Assembly: GCA_038323315.1 (NCBI GenBank) | Contig: JBBQGU010000037.1 | Span: 1-18,155, forward strand | DNA: 18,155 bases | Direction of reading: 5' to 3' | From: Stagnihabitans sp038323315 | GTDB taxonomy: Bacteria; Pseudomonadota; Alphaproteobacteria; Rhodobacterales; Rhodobacteraceae | In this document: positions 8,336 to 16,098 of the stretch, piece after piece | Layout: every line of letters starts with the position of its first letter | Position numbering within the stretch: the stretch's first letter is position 1 | The notes under the pieces: generated by a model | What the model saw: the letters and a program-made list of their open reading frames with translations, nothing else | Databases searched by the model: none | Told to the model about the DNA's origin: nothing | Position numbers and translations under genes: made by a program

Positions 8336-8352
8336 CCACTGGCCGAAAGGAT

Positions 8353-8379
8353 CGACCCGCGCTAAGTTGTCGCGGGTTG
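8353..8379. promoter_or_regulatory. GC-rich inverted repeat upstream of the DUF2339 gene
   Basis: ACCCGCG (8355-8361) and CGCGGGT (8371-8377) are perfect inverted copies with a 9-base loop. One more G-T and one more C-G pair extend the arms to 8353 and 8379. It ends about 20 bp before the DUF2339 start codon and could be a leader hairpin or a protein-binding site. Confidence 0.35.
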
Positions 8380-8399
8380 CGCAGGATCGGACGGGCGGG

Positions 8400-11150
8400 A
8401 TGGAGGGTTTGTTTATTCTGCTGGGGCTGGCCGCAATACTGGCCATGCCGGTGTCCATCGTGGTGCTGCTGGTCGGTCAATCGCGGCTGAAGGCGCGGAT
8501 GCTGGTTGTGGAGCAGAGTCTTGCGCAATCCAGGGTCGCCCTCTCCGAACTGGCGCCTGGCCCTGAAGCCTCCGCAGCGGTCCAGGTCGGATTGCCCGAG
8601 GATGTCGCGGTTGACGAGGCCGCAGCCTTTGTCGTGTCCGAACCCGCGGGCGCAGTGATGTCGCCGGATGATCTGGTCCCGCCTGCGCCCCAGCCGGATG
8701 GGCCGATTGTGATGACGGCCGAACGGGCCTCGGCGATCAGTGCCTGGATGGGGCGGAACTGGATTTATGTCATCTCGGCGGCCTCGCTGGCCTTGGCGGG
8801 TGTGTTTTTGGTGCAGTATTCCGTGCAGAATGGCCTGTTGCCGCCTTTGGCACGGGTGCTGGCGGCCTATCTGCTGGGCGCGGCGCTGATTGCTGCGGGC
8901 GAGTGGATGCGGCGGCGGACCGGGGACACTGACAGCAGCGACACGGCCTATTTGCCGTCTGTCTTTGCCGGGGCGGGGTTGGTGACGCTGTTTGCAGCGA
9001 CGGTGGCGGCGCGGCAGATGTATGGGTTGATCGGGCCGGGACCAGCCTTTGGGCTGTTGATGGCGACGGCGGCGTTGGCGGTGGTTCTGGGCTGGTTCTA
9101 TGGGCCGCTTCTGGTGGCGGTCGGGGTGATCGGGGCCTTTGCCGCACCGTTTCTGGTGGGGTCGGGGGCTGAACCCACGCCGCTTTTGTACGGTTATTAT
9201 GCCTTGATCGCGGCGACCGGACTTGCGGTGGATGCGGTGCGGCGATGGGCGTGGCTGTCTGTGCTGGCGTTGGTGTCGGGCTATCTTGGCGCGGCGGCGA
9301 TGGCCTCTGGTGGGGCGGGGCAGGTCGCGTGGGTGGGGTTCTTGCTGTTGATGCCGCTGCTGGCCATCCTGCTGCCACCGTTGCGATTGAACCCGGATCA
9401 GGCGGGGCCGACGGTCATGGAAGCGGTGCTTGCCAAGGGCACCGAATGGCCGAATTTCCCGGTGCGGTTGGTGGCGGGATCGGTGCTGGTCTCCAGCCTT
9501 GGTCTGATGATCCTGCCGAACCTGTCGCCCGCCGAGGCGCTGCTGTGCTATGCCGCCCTGACCCTGATGGGGATCGCCCTGCTGATCTGGGCCGCGCCTG
9601 CCGCGGGTCTTGCCGATCTCGCATTGCTGCCCGGCGCAGCTTTTCTGGTGCGGCTGACAGTGGAGCCCGAGCAATATTGGCCGCTGGCCGCGCGCTATCT
9701 GATGCAGGCCGAGCAATACCGTCTGCCCGAGGAACCTGCGCCGATGACTGTGACCTGGCTGGTTCTGATGGCTGCGGCGCTGTCAGGCGCCTTTGCCTGG
9801 CGGGCGTTGAGGGGAGGTCCGTTATCGCGGGTCCACGGCCTGGCGGCAGTGCTGATGGCGCCCTTGGCGGTCGCGATTCTGGAGTTTATGTGGACCCCTG
9901 CACTGGTGACGGGCGAGGTGGTCTGGGCGCTGCATGCGATGGTGCTGGCGGCGGCGATGGTGGCCTTGACCACGCGGTTTGCGGCGGCGGATGGCACGGA
10001 TCACCGGCGGACGGCCTATGCTACGTTGTCGGCCCTGTCGCTGATCGCGCTGGCGCTGTTCCTGCTGATCTCGACCACGGCGTTGACGCTGGCTTTGGGG
10101 GTGCTGTTGATGACGGCGGCCTGGCTGGACCGGCGGTTTGATCTGCGCGAGATGGGGGTGTTCATCCAGATCGGGGCGGTCGTTTTGTCGTACCGGCTGC
10201 TGATCGATCCCGGTCTGGATTGGGCGATGTGGACACCTTTGCCGGCAGTGGTGGTGGCCTTTGTCGGGGCGATCGGGGCCGAATTGGTCGCGTACCGGCT
10301 GCTGGCGAATCGCAGCAGAACCCTGACGGCCGGCGTGCTGGAAAGTGCCGCATTGGCGCTGACAGCGGTGCTGGCCAATGTGATGCTGTCGCGGTGGCTG
10401 GTGCCGCTTGTCAGCTTTACCGGGTATTCCAGTCTGGACCTGAACTATGCCACCACGCTGCACGCCATGCCCTGGCTGGTGCTGGCCCTGACCCAGGCCT
10501 ACCGCGCGCAACTGGGGCCGGTGCTCCGCCGTTTGCGCCTGTCGCTGGCGGTGGTGGCGGGGGCAATGGCGGCGTTGGGGCTGGCATGGTCGGCCATCGC
10601 GCTGAACCCGCTGTTCCAATCCTACCCTGATGGTGCGGGTGCCAAGGTCATTGGCCCCCCGCTTTTGGACACTCTGGCCTTGTCCTACGCCATACCCGGC
10701 CTGATGCTGATCTTTGCGGCCCGTCAGCCGGTCTTTCCCCGCCCCTTGCGGCTGCTGTTGCTCGGCCTCGGATCCGCCTTTCTGGCACTGTATGCGGGGC
10801 TGGAGATCAGACGGTTCTGGCAGGGCGACTGGCTGGGCGCGCCCGGTGTCACGCAGTATGAATTGTACAGCTATACCGTGGCCCTGATGCTGGCAGGGGC
10901 GACGGTGCTATATTTCGCCATCGCCCGGCGCTCGGTGCTGCTGCGCCGGATCGGGATGGCGGTGATTGCGGTGACGGTGGCCAAGGTCTTTCTGATCGAC
11001 GCCTCCGGCCTGACCGGGCTGACGCGGGTGTTCAGCTTTCTGGGGCTTGGCCTGTCGCTGGCGGGCCTTGCGTGGCTGAACCGCTGGGCGGGGCAGGCGG
11101 CAACGCCGCAGGCCAATAACGCTTTACCCCATTCGCAGCCCTCCATATAA
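8400..11150 (+). CDS. DUF2339 family polytopic membrane protein
   Basis: A 916-residue protein dominated by hydrophobic segments, with more than twenty probable membrane helices. An N-terminal helix (about residues 3-25) and a short coiled or charged stretch are followed by an acidic, Ala/Pro-rich linker to about residue 105. The DUF2339 signature then begins with a GRNWIYVISAASLALAGVF segment from about 118, the position where relatives carry G-x-NWL, and continues with GEWMRRR. The family is widespread, very large and uncharacterised; an inner-membrane location is clear, a function is not. The start at 8400 (MEGLFILLGL) is preferred over the much earlier in-frame ATG at 8130, because that extension overlaps the antisense monooxygenase gene and does not look like this family. 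The ribosome site is weak (a GGGCGGG run). The next gene, ileS, is same-strand but 110 bp away. Confidence 0.88.
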   Translation: MEGLFILLGLAAILAMPVSIVVLLVGQSRLKARMLVVEQSLAQSRVALSELAPGPEASAAVQVGLPEDVAVDEAAAFVVSEPAGAVMSPDDLVPPAPQPDGPIVMTAERASAISAWMGRNWIYVISAASLALAGVFLVQYSVQNGLLPPLARVLAAYLLGAALIAAGEWMRRRTGDTDSSDTAYLPSVFAGAGLVTLFAATVAARQMYGLIGPGPAFGLLMATAALAVVLGWFYGPLLVAVGVIGAFAAPFLVGSGAEPTPLLYGYYALIAATGLAVDAVRRWAWLSVLALVSGYLGAAAMASGGAGQVAWVGFLLLMPLLAILLPPLRLNPDQAGPTVMEAVLAKGTEWPNFPVRLVAGSVLVSSLGLMILPNLSPAEALLCYAALTLMGIALLIWAAPAAGLADLALLPGAAFLVRLTVEPEQYWPLAARYLMQAEQYRLPEEPAPMTVTWLVLMAAALSGAFAWRALRGGPLSRVHGLAAVLMAPLAVAILEFMWTPALVTGEVVWALHAMVLAAAMVALTTRFAAADGTDHRRTAYATLSALSLIALALFLLISTTALTLALGVLLMTAAWLDRRFDLREMGVFIQIGAVVLSYRLLIDPGLDWAMWTPLPAVVVAFVGAIGAELVAYRLLANRSRTLTAGVLESAALALTAVLANVMLSRWLVPLVSFTGYSSLDLNYATTLHAMPWLVLALTQAYRAQLGPVLRRLRLSLAVVAGAMAALGLAWSAIALNPLFQSYPDGAGAKVIGPPLLDTLALSYAIPGLMLIFAARQPVFPRPLRLLLLGLGSAFLALYAGLEIRRFWQGDWLGAPGVTQYELYSYTVALMLAGATVLYFAIARRSVLLRRIGMAVIAVTVAKVFLIDASGLTGLTRVFSFLGLGLSLAGLAWLNRWAGQAATPQANNALPHSQPSI

Positions 11151-11195
11151 GGCGCGCATGAGCCGCATATCCGCGCCATACTTGCGAATTATCGG

Positions 11196-11224
11196 CCCGG
11201 CGACCTGACCCCTCAGGCGCCGGG
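11196..11224 (+). terminator. Strong bulged hairpin between the DUF2339 gene and ileS (terminator or ileS leader element)
   Basis: The arms CCCGGCG-A-CCTGA (11196-11208) and TCAGGCGCCGGG (11213-11224) form a 12-bp stem with one bulged A (11203) and a CCCC loop. It lies 46 bp after the DUF2339 stop and 36 bp before the ileS ATG. No T-tract follows (the next bases are ACTGGTCTTGC), so a classical intrinsic terminator is not certain. A 5' leader structure of ileS or an RNA-stabilising stem are alternatives. Confidence 0.45.
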
Positions 11225-11260
11225 ACTGGTCTTGCAATCAAAATCCGAAGGACCGCCGAT

Positions 11261-14185
11261 ATGGCCGACACTGCCCCCGATTACCGCAGCACCGTATTCT
11301 TGCCCGAAACCGACTTTCCGATGCGCGCAGGCCTGCCGCAACGCGAGCCTGACTGGCTGGCCCGGTGGGAGCGTATCGGCATCTATGACCGCCTGCGAGA
11401 GCGGACGGACCGCGTGCCCTTTGTGCTGCATGATGGCCCACCCTATGCCAATGGCCATCTGCATATCGGCCACGCGCTGAACAAGGTGTTGAAGGATATG
11501 GTGGTCCGCAGCCAGCAGATGATGGGCCGCGACGCCCGCTATGTACCCGGCTGGGACTGCCACGGCCTGCCGATCGAATGGAAGATCGAAGAGCAATACC
11601 GCGCGAAGGGGTTGAACAAGGACGACGTCGACGTGGTCGATTTCCGCCGCGAATGCCGCGCCTTTGCCGCCGGCTGGATCGACATCCAGCGCGAGGAGTT
11701 CAAGCGTCTGGGCATCACCGGCAACTGGGCCGACCCCTACTTGACGATGAACTACCACGCCGAAGCCGTCATCGCCGACGAGTTCATGAAATTCGTCATG
11801 AACGGCTCGTTGTATCAGGGGTCGAAACCCGTGATGTGGTCGCCGGTCGAAAAAACCGCCTTGGCCGAGGCAGAGGTCGAGTATCATGACCTGACCAGCC
11901 ATACGGTCTGGGTGCGGTTCAAGCCATATTCGTTTGGCCAAAGCAATGATCTTGACCTTTCTAAGAACTCCGATCTACTTGATAGCAGTGTCTTGATTTG
12001 GACGACAACTCCTTGGACGATCCCGCAAAACCGTGCGGTTTCCTTTAATCCAGCAATCTCGTATGGACTATATCGTGTAGGCAATGTTTCTGAAAATTCC
12101 ACCGCTCGTTCCAATGAGTTGGTATTACTGGCTGACAAACTCGCGGCAGGTGTGTTGACGGCAGCAAAGATTGAAGATTTTGTGCGCGTTCGCGACGTGA
12201 CGCCGGACGTGCTCGGTACGCTTCAATGTTGGCACCCATTCGCAACAATTGACGGTGGGAAGGGAGAGTGGGATTATTCCGTTCCAGTTCTGCCCGGCGA
12301 CCACGTGACCGACGACGCGGGAACCGGCTTTGTCCACACCGCCCCCTCGCACGGCGACGACGACTACCAGATGGGCCTGAGGTTCAACCTGCCCATGACC
12401 TACAATGTGGAACCTGACGGCACCTACCGTGCGTCCCTGCCGATGTTCGGCGGTCAGGCGATCATCACGCCCGAGGGTAAGGAAGGTCCGGCCAACGTCT
12501 CGGTCATCAAGCAACTGGCCTACACGGGCGCTCTGTTCGCCAAGGGCAAGATCAAGCACAGCTACCCGCATTCCTGGCGCTCCAAAGCCCCGCTGATCTA
12601 CCGCAACACCCCGCAATGGTTCGTCGCCATCGACAAGGCGCTGGACGACGACTTTGGCACGTATGGCGACACAATCCGCAAACGGGCGCTGAACTCGATC
12701 AACCAGCTGGTGACCTGGACCCCCGTGACCGGCCGCAACCGCCTGCATTCCATGATCGAGGCGCGGCCCGATTGGGTGCTGTCCCGCCAACGCGCCTGGG
12801 GTGTTCCGCTGACCTGTTTTGTGAAGAAGGGTGCGTTACCGACCGATGCGGACTTTTTGTTGCGCAACGCGGACGTAAACGCCCGCATCAAGGCCGCATT
12901 CGAGGCCGAAAGCGCAGATGTCTGGTTTGGGCAAGGATTCAAGGAAAGGATGCTGCAAGGCAGCGTCGACCCATCGGATTATGACAAGGTCGATGACGTG
13001 CTTGACGTGTGGTTCGACAGTGGCTCCACCCACGCGTTTGTCTTGCGCGACCGGGACGATGGCTCCGTGGACGGTATCGCCGACCTGTATCTGGAGGGGA
13101 CGGATCAGCACCGCGGCTGGTTCCATTCCTCGATGTTGCAGGCTTGCGGCACAAAGGGGCGTGCACCTTACCGCGGGGTTCTGACCCACGGTTTCACGTT
13201 GGATGAAAAGGGCATGAAGATGTCCAAAAGTCTTGGCAATACCGTCGCTCCCCAGGCAGTGATCGACGAATACGGCGCCGATATCCTGCGGTTGTGGGTG
13301 GCCCAGGCCGACTACACCGTCGACCTTCGCATCGGCAAAGAGATCCTGAAGGGGACTGCCGACAGCTATCGCCGCCTGCGCAACACCATGCGCTTCCTGT
13401 TGGGCAACCTGAAGGACTTTTCCGACGCCGAACGCGTGGCCCCCGCCGATATGCCCGAACTGGAGCAGTGGGTGCTGCACCGCCTGGCCGAACTGGATGG
13501 CGAAGTGCGCGCGGGCTATGCTGGCTACGACTTTCAGGGTGTGTTCCAAAAACTGTTCACCTTTGCCACCACCGACCTGTCGGCAGTCTATTTCGACATC
13601 CGCAAGGACAGCCTGTATTGCGACGCGCCGGGGTCGCTGACGCGCCGCGCCGCCCGCACCGTTCTGGATCTGCTGTTCCACCGGCTGACGACCTGGCTTG
13701 CTCCGGTTCTGGTCTTTACGATGGAGGAGGTCTGGCTTTGCCGCTTCCCTGGCGACGACAGTTCGGTCCATTTGACTGACATGCCGGAAACGCCCAAGGG
13801 TTGGCTGAACCACGCTTTGGCCGCAAAATGGGACGGCATCCGCGCAACGCGCCGCGCCGTTACGGGTGCGTTGGAAATCCAACGCACTGCCAAGGTCATC
13901 GGCGCCTCGCTGGAGGCCTCGCCCGTGGTGCACGTCGCCGACACGGCCATTCTGGCAGCGCTGAAATCCGTCGATTTTGCCGATCTGTGCATCACTTCGG
14001 GTATTCAGATAACCGGTGATGACGCCCCACCCGAGGCGTTCCGCCTGCCCGAGATTCCGGGCATCGGCGTGGTCTTCGAACGCGCCATCGGTCAGAAATG
14101 CGAGCGTTGCTGGAAGGTGCTGCCCGATGTCGGCAGCCACAAACACCCCGCAACCTGCGCCCGTTGTTCGGCGGCACTGGGTTAG
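11261..14185 (+). CDS. ileS: Isoleucyl-tRNA synthetase (IleRS)
   Basis: A full-length 974-residue class I synthetase that charges tRNA-Ile in the cytoplasm. The ATP-site HIGH motif is at residues 68-71 and KMSKS at 653-657. The CP1 editing domain carries the TTTPWT signature at 248-253 and a later HTAPSHGDDD motif. A C-terminal zinc finger has C947, C950, C966 and C969, typical of bacterial (ileS1-type) enzymes. The start at 11261 is supported by AAGGA at about 11248-11252. Codon use and GC change abruptly within the gene: about 45% GC for 11941-12180, with CTA, TTA, GTA and GGA codons otherwise rare here, against over 60% on both sides. The reading frame stays intact, which suggests recombination with a foreign allele in the editing domain. 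It converges on pcs with 18 bp between stops. Confidence 0.98.
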   Translation: MADTAPDYRSTVFLPETDFPMRAGLPQREPDWLARWERIGIYDRLRERTDRVPFVLHDGPPYANGHLHIGHALNKVLKDMVVRSQQMMGRDARYVPGWDCHGLPIEWKIEEQYRAKGLNKDDVDVVDFRRECRAFAAGWIDIQREEFKRLGITGNWADPYLTMNYHAEAVIADEFMKFVMNGSLYQGSKPVMWSPVEKTALAEAEVEYHDLTSHTVWVRFKPYSFGQSNDLDLSKNSDLLDSSVLIWTTTPWTIPQNRAVSFNPAISYGLYRVGNVSENSTARSNELVLLADKLAAGVLTAAKIEDFVRVRDVTPDVLGTLQCWHPFATIDGGKGEWDYSVPVLPGDHVTDDAGTGFVHTAPSHGDDDYQMGLRFNLPMTYNVEPDGTYRASLPMFGGQAIITPEGKEGPANVSVIKQLAYTGALFAKGKIKHSYPHSWRSKAPLIYRNTPQWFVAIDKALDDDFGTYGDTIRKRALNSINQLVTWTPVTGRNRLHSMIEARPDWVLSRQRAWGVPLTCFVKKGALPTDADFLLRNADVNARIKAAFEAESADVWFGQGFKERMLQGSVDPSDYDKVDDVLDVWFDSGSTHAFVLRDRDDGSVDGIADLYLEGTDQHRGWFHSSMLQACGTKGRAPYRGVLTHGFTLDEKGMKMSKSLGNTVAPQAVIDEYGADILRLWVAQADYTVDLRIGKEILKGTADSYRRLRNTMRFLLGNLKDFSDAERVAPADMPELEQWVLHRLAELDGEVRAGYAGYDFQGVFQKLFTFATTDLSAVYFDIRKDSLYCDAPGSLTRRAARTVLDLLFHRLTTWLAPVLVFTMEEVWLCRFPGDDSSVHLTDMPETPKGWLNHALAAKWDGIRATRRAVTGALEIQRTAKVIGASLEASPVVHVADTAILAALKSVDFADLCITSGIQITGDDAPPEAFRLPEIPGIGVVFERAIGQKCERCWKVLPDVGSHKHPATCARCSAALG

Positions 14186-14198
14186 CGACACGTCCAAT

Positions 14199-14234
14199 CC
14201 CGGTCAGGTGATGCGGTTACCGCCCTTGACCGGG
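14199..14234. terminator. Hairpin at the ileS/pcs convergent junction (candidate bidirectional terminator)
   Basis: CCCGGTCA (14199-14206) and TGACCGGG (14227-14234) are perfect inverted arms; a further GG/CC pair with a one-base bulge extends the stem. A smaller stem, GCGGT-T-ACCGC (14213-14223), sits in the loop. It overlaps the stop codon of pcs and lies 13 bp after the ileS stop. No T-tract is seen on either strand, so the terminator role is inferred only from its convergent position. Confidence 0.35.
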
Positions 14235-14911
14235 AACAATTCCTGAACGATCCCGGCAAGGCACAGGTACAGCGAGGTTGCAATCAGCCCCCATTGCACC
14301 AATGGCCCCTCTTTGAAATCCACACCGGCCGACCATGCAGCAAAGATCAGCCACAGCACGGCCGCCGACAGGTTCAGATTGTGCCAGCGCGTCGTGCGGG
14401 TCGGGTGGACGAATTTCAGGTTCACGAACATGGTCGCCGTCAACAGCACAACGATGACCAAAACCGCCCAGGTCGGCGGGCGGGTGGCAAACAGCACCAG
14501 CACCACCATGTTCCAGCAGGCCGGGAAACCGGAAAAGCTTTTATCCTTGGTTTTCATTCGCGTATCGGCGAAATAGACCACCGAGCCATAGACGATGACG
14601 ATGATGGCGAGCCATCCCGTCCAGCCATCCAGAATGCCGGATTTGAACAGGGCATATGCGGGAATGAACACATAAGTCAGGTAATCCACGATCAGGTCCA
14701 TCAGCACGCCGTCATAGGTCGGCCAGTTGGTCGTGGTGTCATAGCGGCGCGCCAAGGGTCCGTCGATGCCATCGACGATCAGTGCCACGACCAGCCACAG
14801 GAACATCAGGCTCCACTTTTCCTCGACCGCGGCCAGCATCGCGAACATCGACAAAACCGCCCCCGAGGCGGTCAGAAGGTGGACAAAAAGGGCCTTGAGG
14901 CGGATGTTCAT
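14204..14911 (-). CDS. pcs: Phosphatidylcholine synthase (CDP-diacylglycerol-choline O-phosphatidyltransferase)
   Basis: A 235-residue integral membrane enzyme that, in rhizobia and related bacteria, condenses choline with CDP-diacylglycerol to phosphatidylcholine in one step. The CDP-alcohol phosphotransferase motif is visible as VDGIDGPLARR at 46-56 and DGVLMDLIVDY at 67-77 (D47, D50, D72, D76). The spacing and the W-x-x-x-DG-x-LMD/TYV-x-x-PA-x-AL context are those of Pcs rather than of PgsA or PssA. Eight or so hydrophobic helices cover the rest. The start at 14911 (MNIRLKALFVHLLTASGA) matches the normal Pcs N-terminus; an earlier in-frame ATG at 15043 would add 44 non-family residues and run into the upstream EF-hand gene. 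AAGG at 14915-14918 is a modest, close ribosome site. Exogenous choline would be required. Confidence 0.93.
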   Translation of the reverse strand: MNIRLKALFVHLLTASGAVLSMFAMLAAVEEKWSLMFLWLVVALIVDGIDGPLARRYDTTTNWPTYDGVLMDLIVDYLTYVFIPAYALFKSGILDGWTGWLAIIVIVYGSVVYFADTRMKTKDKSFSGFPACWNMVVLVLFATRPPTWAVLVIVVLLTATMFVNLKFVHPTRTTRWHNLNLSAAVLWLIFAAWSAGVDFKEGPLVQWGLIATSLYLCLAGIVQELFPVKGGNRIT

Positions 14912-15005
14912 CCGCCTTGAATGCAGGAAGCCGAGGCGACTGGCAAGTCCTTGGGGGGTCAGGCCTGCGACAGATTTATGACGTGAGGCCAGAAGGTGCA
15001 TGGAA

Positions 15006-15686
15006 TCAGGTGGGTTTGGCGTCATCCCGGCCAGTCGCGTCATCGATTGAATCGGTTTCCGCAGGGTTGGACAAGGCGAGCATCATGGATTCCATGAGGG
15101 TCGCAGGGCCGGGTTGTGGGATCAGACCAATTGCTGCGGGGTCAAGGCGGGGTTGTGCATCGAAATCGCGGGCGAAATTTGGCGCACCGTCGGTCTGGCG
15201 CGTGGCGGGAACGGTTTCCGCGCGGTTCCCGATGTTGCTGTTGGCAATCAGGTGATCGGTCAACTTGTCCAACAGCGAGCGGACATCGGTGCCGCGCCGA
15301 TCGCTTTGATCCCCCGAGGGCAACATACCACCACCCCATGGTGCCAGCGCCACAAGTTCATCGCCGCTGATCGCGCCGTCGGCATTGCTGTCGATGCGGG
15401 CAAAGTTGCGCGCCAGCAACCCGCCCTGATTCAGCGCATTCACCTCGTTCAAGGACAGCTTGCCATCGCCATCGCTGTCAAAGGACTGCACCAATGCATC
15501 GAACAAGGCACGGGGATCGGCACCACCGAACGACGAGGACCGTGGCGGCGGAGCCATAGCCACAGGGCGGGCGATCGGCGGGCCAGCAACGGGCGTGGTC
15601 GCAGCGCCCCCTGCGGTCTGCGTCAGGTTTTGCAACATGGAAGTCCGGGCGGCAGTCGCAGCGCCAGCAAGGGAAGAAATCTTCAT
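15006..15686 (-). CDS. Two-EF-hand calcium-binding protein, otherwise unrecognised
   Basis: A 226-residue protein with two adjacent canonical 12-residue EF-hand loops: DSDGDGKLSLNE at 70-81 and DSNADGAISGDE at 99-110. All calcium-ligand positions (1, 3, 5, 12) are filled by D, N or E, so it very likely binds Ca2+. The N-terminal 60 residues are rich in Ala, Pro and Ser without a clear signal peptide or helix. The C-terminal half is polar and low-complexity apart from a possible helix around SLLDKLTDHLI. No enzymatic domain is recognised; a calcium sensor or buffer, or a protein exported without a signal peptide, are possibilities. Start ATG 15686 has AAGGA upstream at suitable distance. It is on the same strand as pcs with a 94-bp gap; a functional link is not evident. 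A CtrA-like half-site lies about 50 bp upstream. Confidence 0.85.
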   Translation of the reverse strand: MKISSLAGAATAARTSMLQNLTQTAGGAATTPVAGPPIARPVAMAPPPRSSSFGGADPRALFDALVQSFDSDGDGKLSLNEVNALNQGGLLARNFARIDSNADGAISGDELVALAPWGGGMLPSGDQSDRRGTDVRSLLDKLTDHLIANSNIGNRAETVPATRQTDGAPNFARDFDAQPRLDPAAIGLIPQPGPATLMESMMLALSNPAETDSIDDATGRDDAKPT

Positions 15687-15733
15687 CGAGCATTTCCTTC
15701 TGAAAACACCCTTCGAAAACTATGCTTAATGGG

Positions 15734-15748
15734 TCAATGAAACCTTAA
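15734..15748 (-). promoter_or_regulatory. CtrA-like half-perfect site upstream of the EF-hand gene
   Basis: On the minus strand the sequence reads TTAA, seven bases (GGTTTCA), then TTGA. The CtrA consensus of alphaproteobacteria is TTAA-N7-TTAA, so seven of eight specified bases match with correct spacing. It lies about 48 bp before the EF-hand start. Chance matches of this quality are not rare, so this is a hint only. Confidence 0.25.
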
Positions 15749-16074
15749 CCCAATCCTGAAAGAACCCTGCATTTGGCTCAACTTTTAGGGATCTGGAGTA
15801 AAGCCCGCCGCAATCAAACCCGTTTTACACCTTTGACCCCCTGAACCGAGGCCAAGACGCAGGGTTTTATCACGCGCTTGTGCCATATCATGCAGCTTTG
15901 GCAAGCGACGCGTCGGAAAGCACTGCCACAGCCGGACGGACGACATCCTCAGCGTATGAGGCGCTGTTCCAATCGCTGCAGGTGGCTTGGACTGCATGAA
16001 ACCCCCGAAAGTGTTACAGAGGTCATGGTGATGCCTTTCAGGACGAATGGGCCCACAGCCTTGGACACCCTCAC

Positions 16075-16098
16075 AATCACCGATCAAGGTTGGTGATT
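16075..16098. repeat. 7-bp inverted repeat in the 3' flank of xerC
   Basis: AATCACC (16075-16081) and GGTGATT (16092-16098) are perfect inverted arms around a 10-base loop. It lies about 110 bp downstream of the xerC stop (xerC is on the minus strand). No T-run follows on either strand, so a terminator role is unsupported. Confidence 0.4.

Noticed and set aside
8130..8399. In-frame N-terminal extension of the DUF2339 protein
   Set aside because: It overlaps the antisense monooxygenase gene and reads as Arg/Pro-rich filler, whereas the protein from 8400 starts directly with a membrane helix as expected.
8286..9716. Upstream extension of the monooxygenase frame to 9716 (861 codons in all)
   Set aside because: The extension runs antisense through the DUF2339 gene and is low-complexity. 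The Rossmann motif begins six residues after the ATG at 8285, the normal start for the family.
11151..11260. T-box riboswitch upstream of ileS
   Set aside because: The 110-bp leader has one hairpin but no T-box sequence or antiterminator pairing, and tRNA-Ile T-boxes are essentially a Gram-positive feature.
11941..12180. Sequencing error or frameshift in ileS
   Set aside because: The frame remains open, the TTTPWT editing motif is intact inside the patch, and both flanks continue in frame, so a composition change rather than an error explains it.
12836..14197. 453-codon minus-strand frame opposite the ileS 3' half
   Set aside because: It is a shadow of ileS, which carries KMSKS and the zinc finger in this region.
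14912..15043. Longer start for pcs at 15043
   Set aside because: It would overlap the EF-hand coding region and add 44 residues without family resemblance; the start at 14911 gives the typical Pcs N-terminus.
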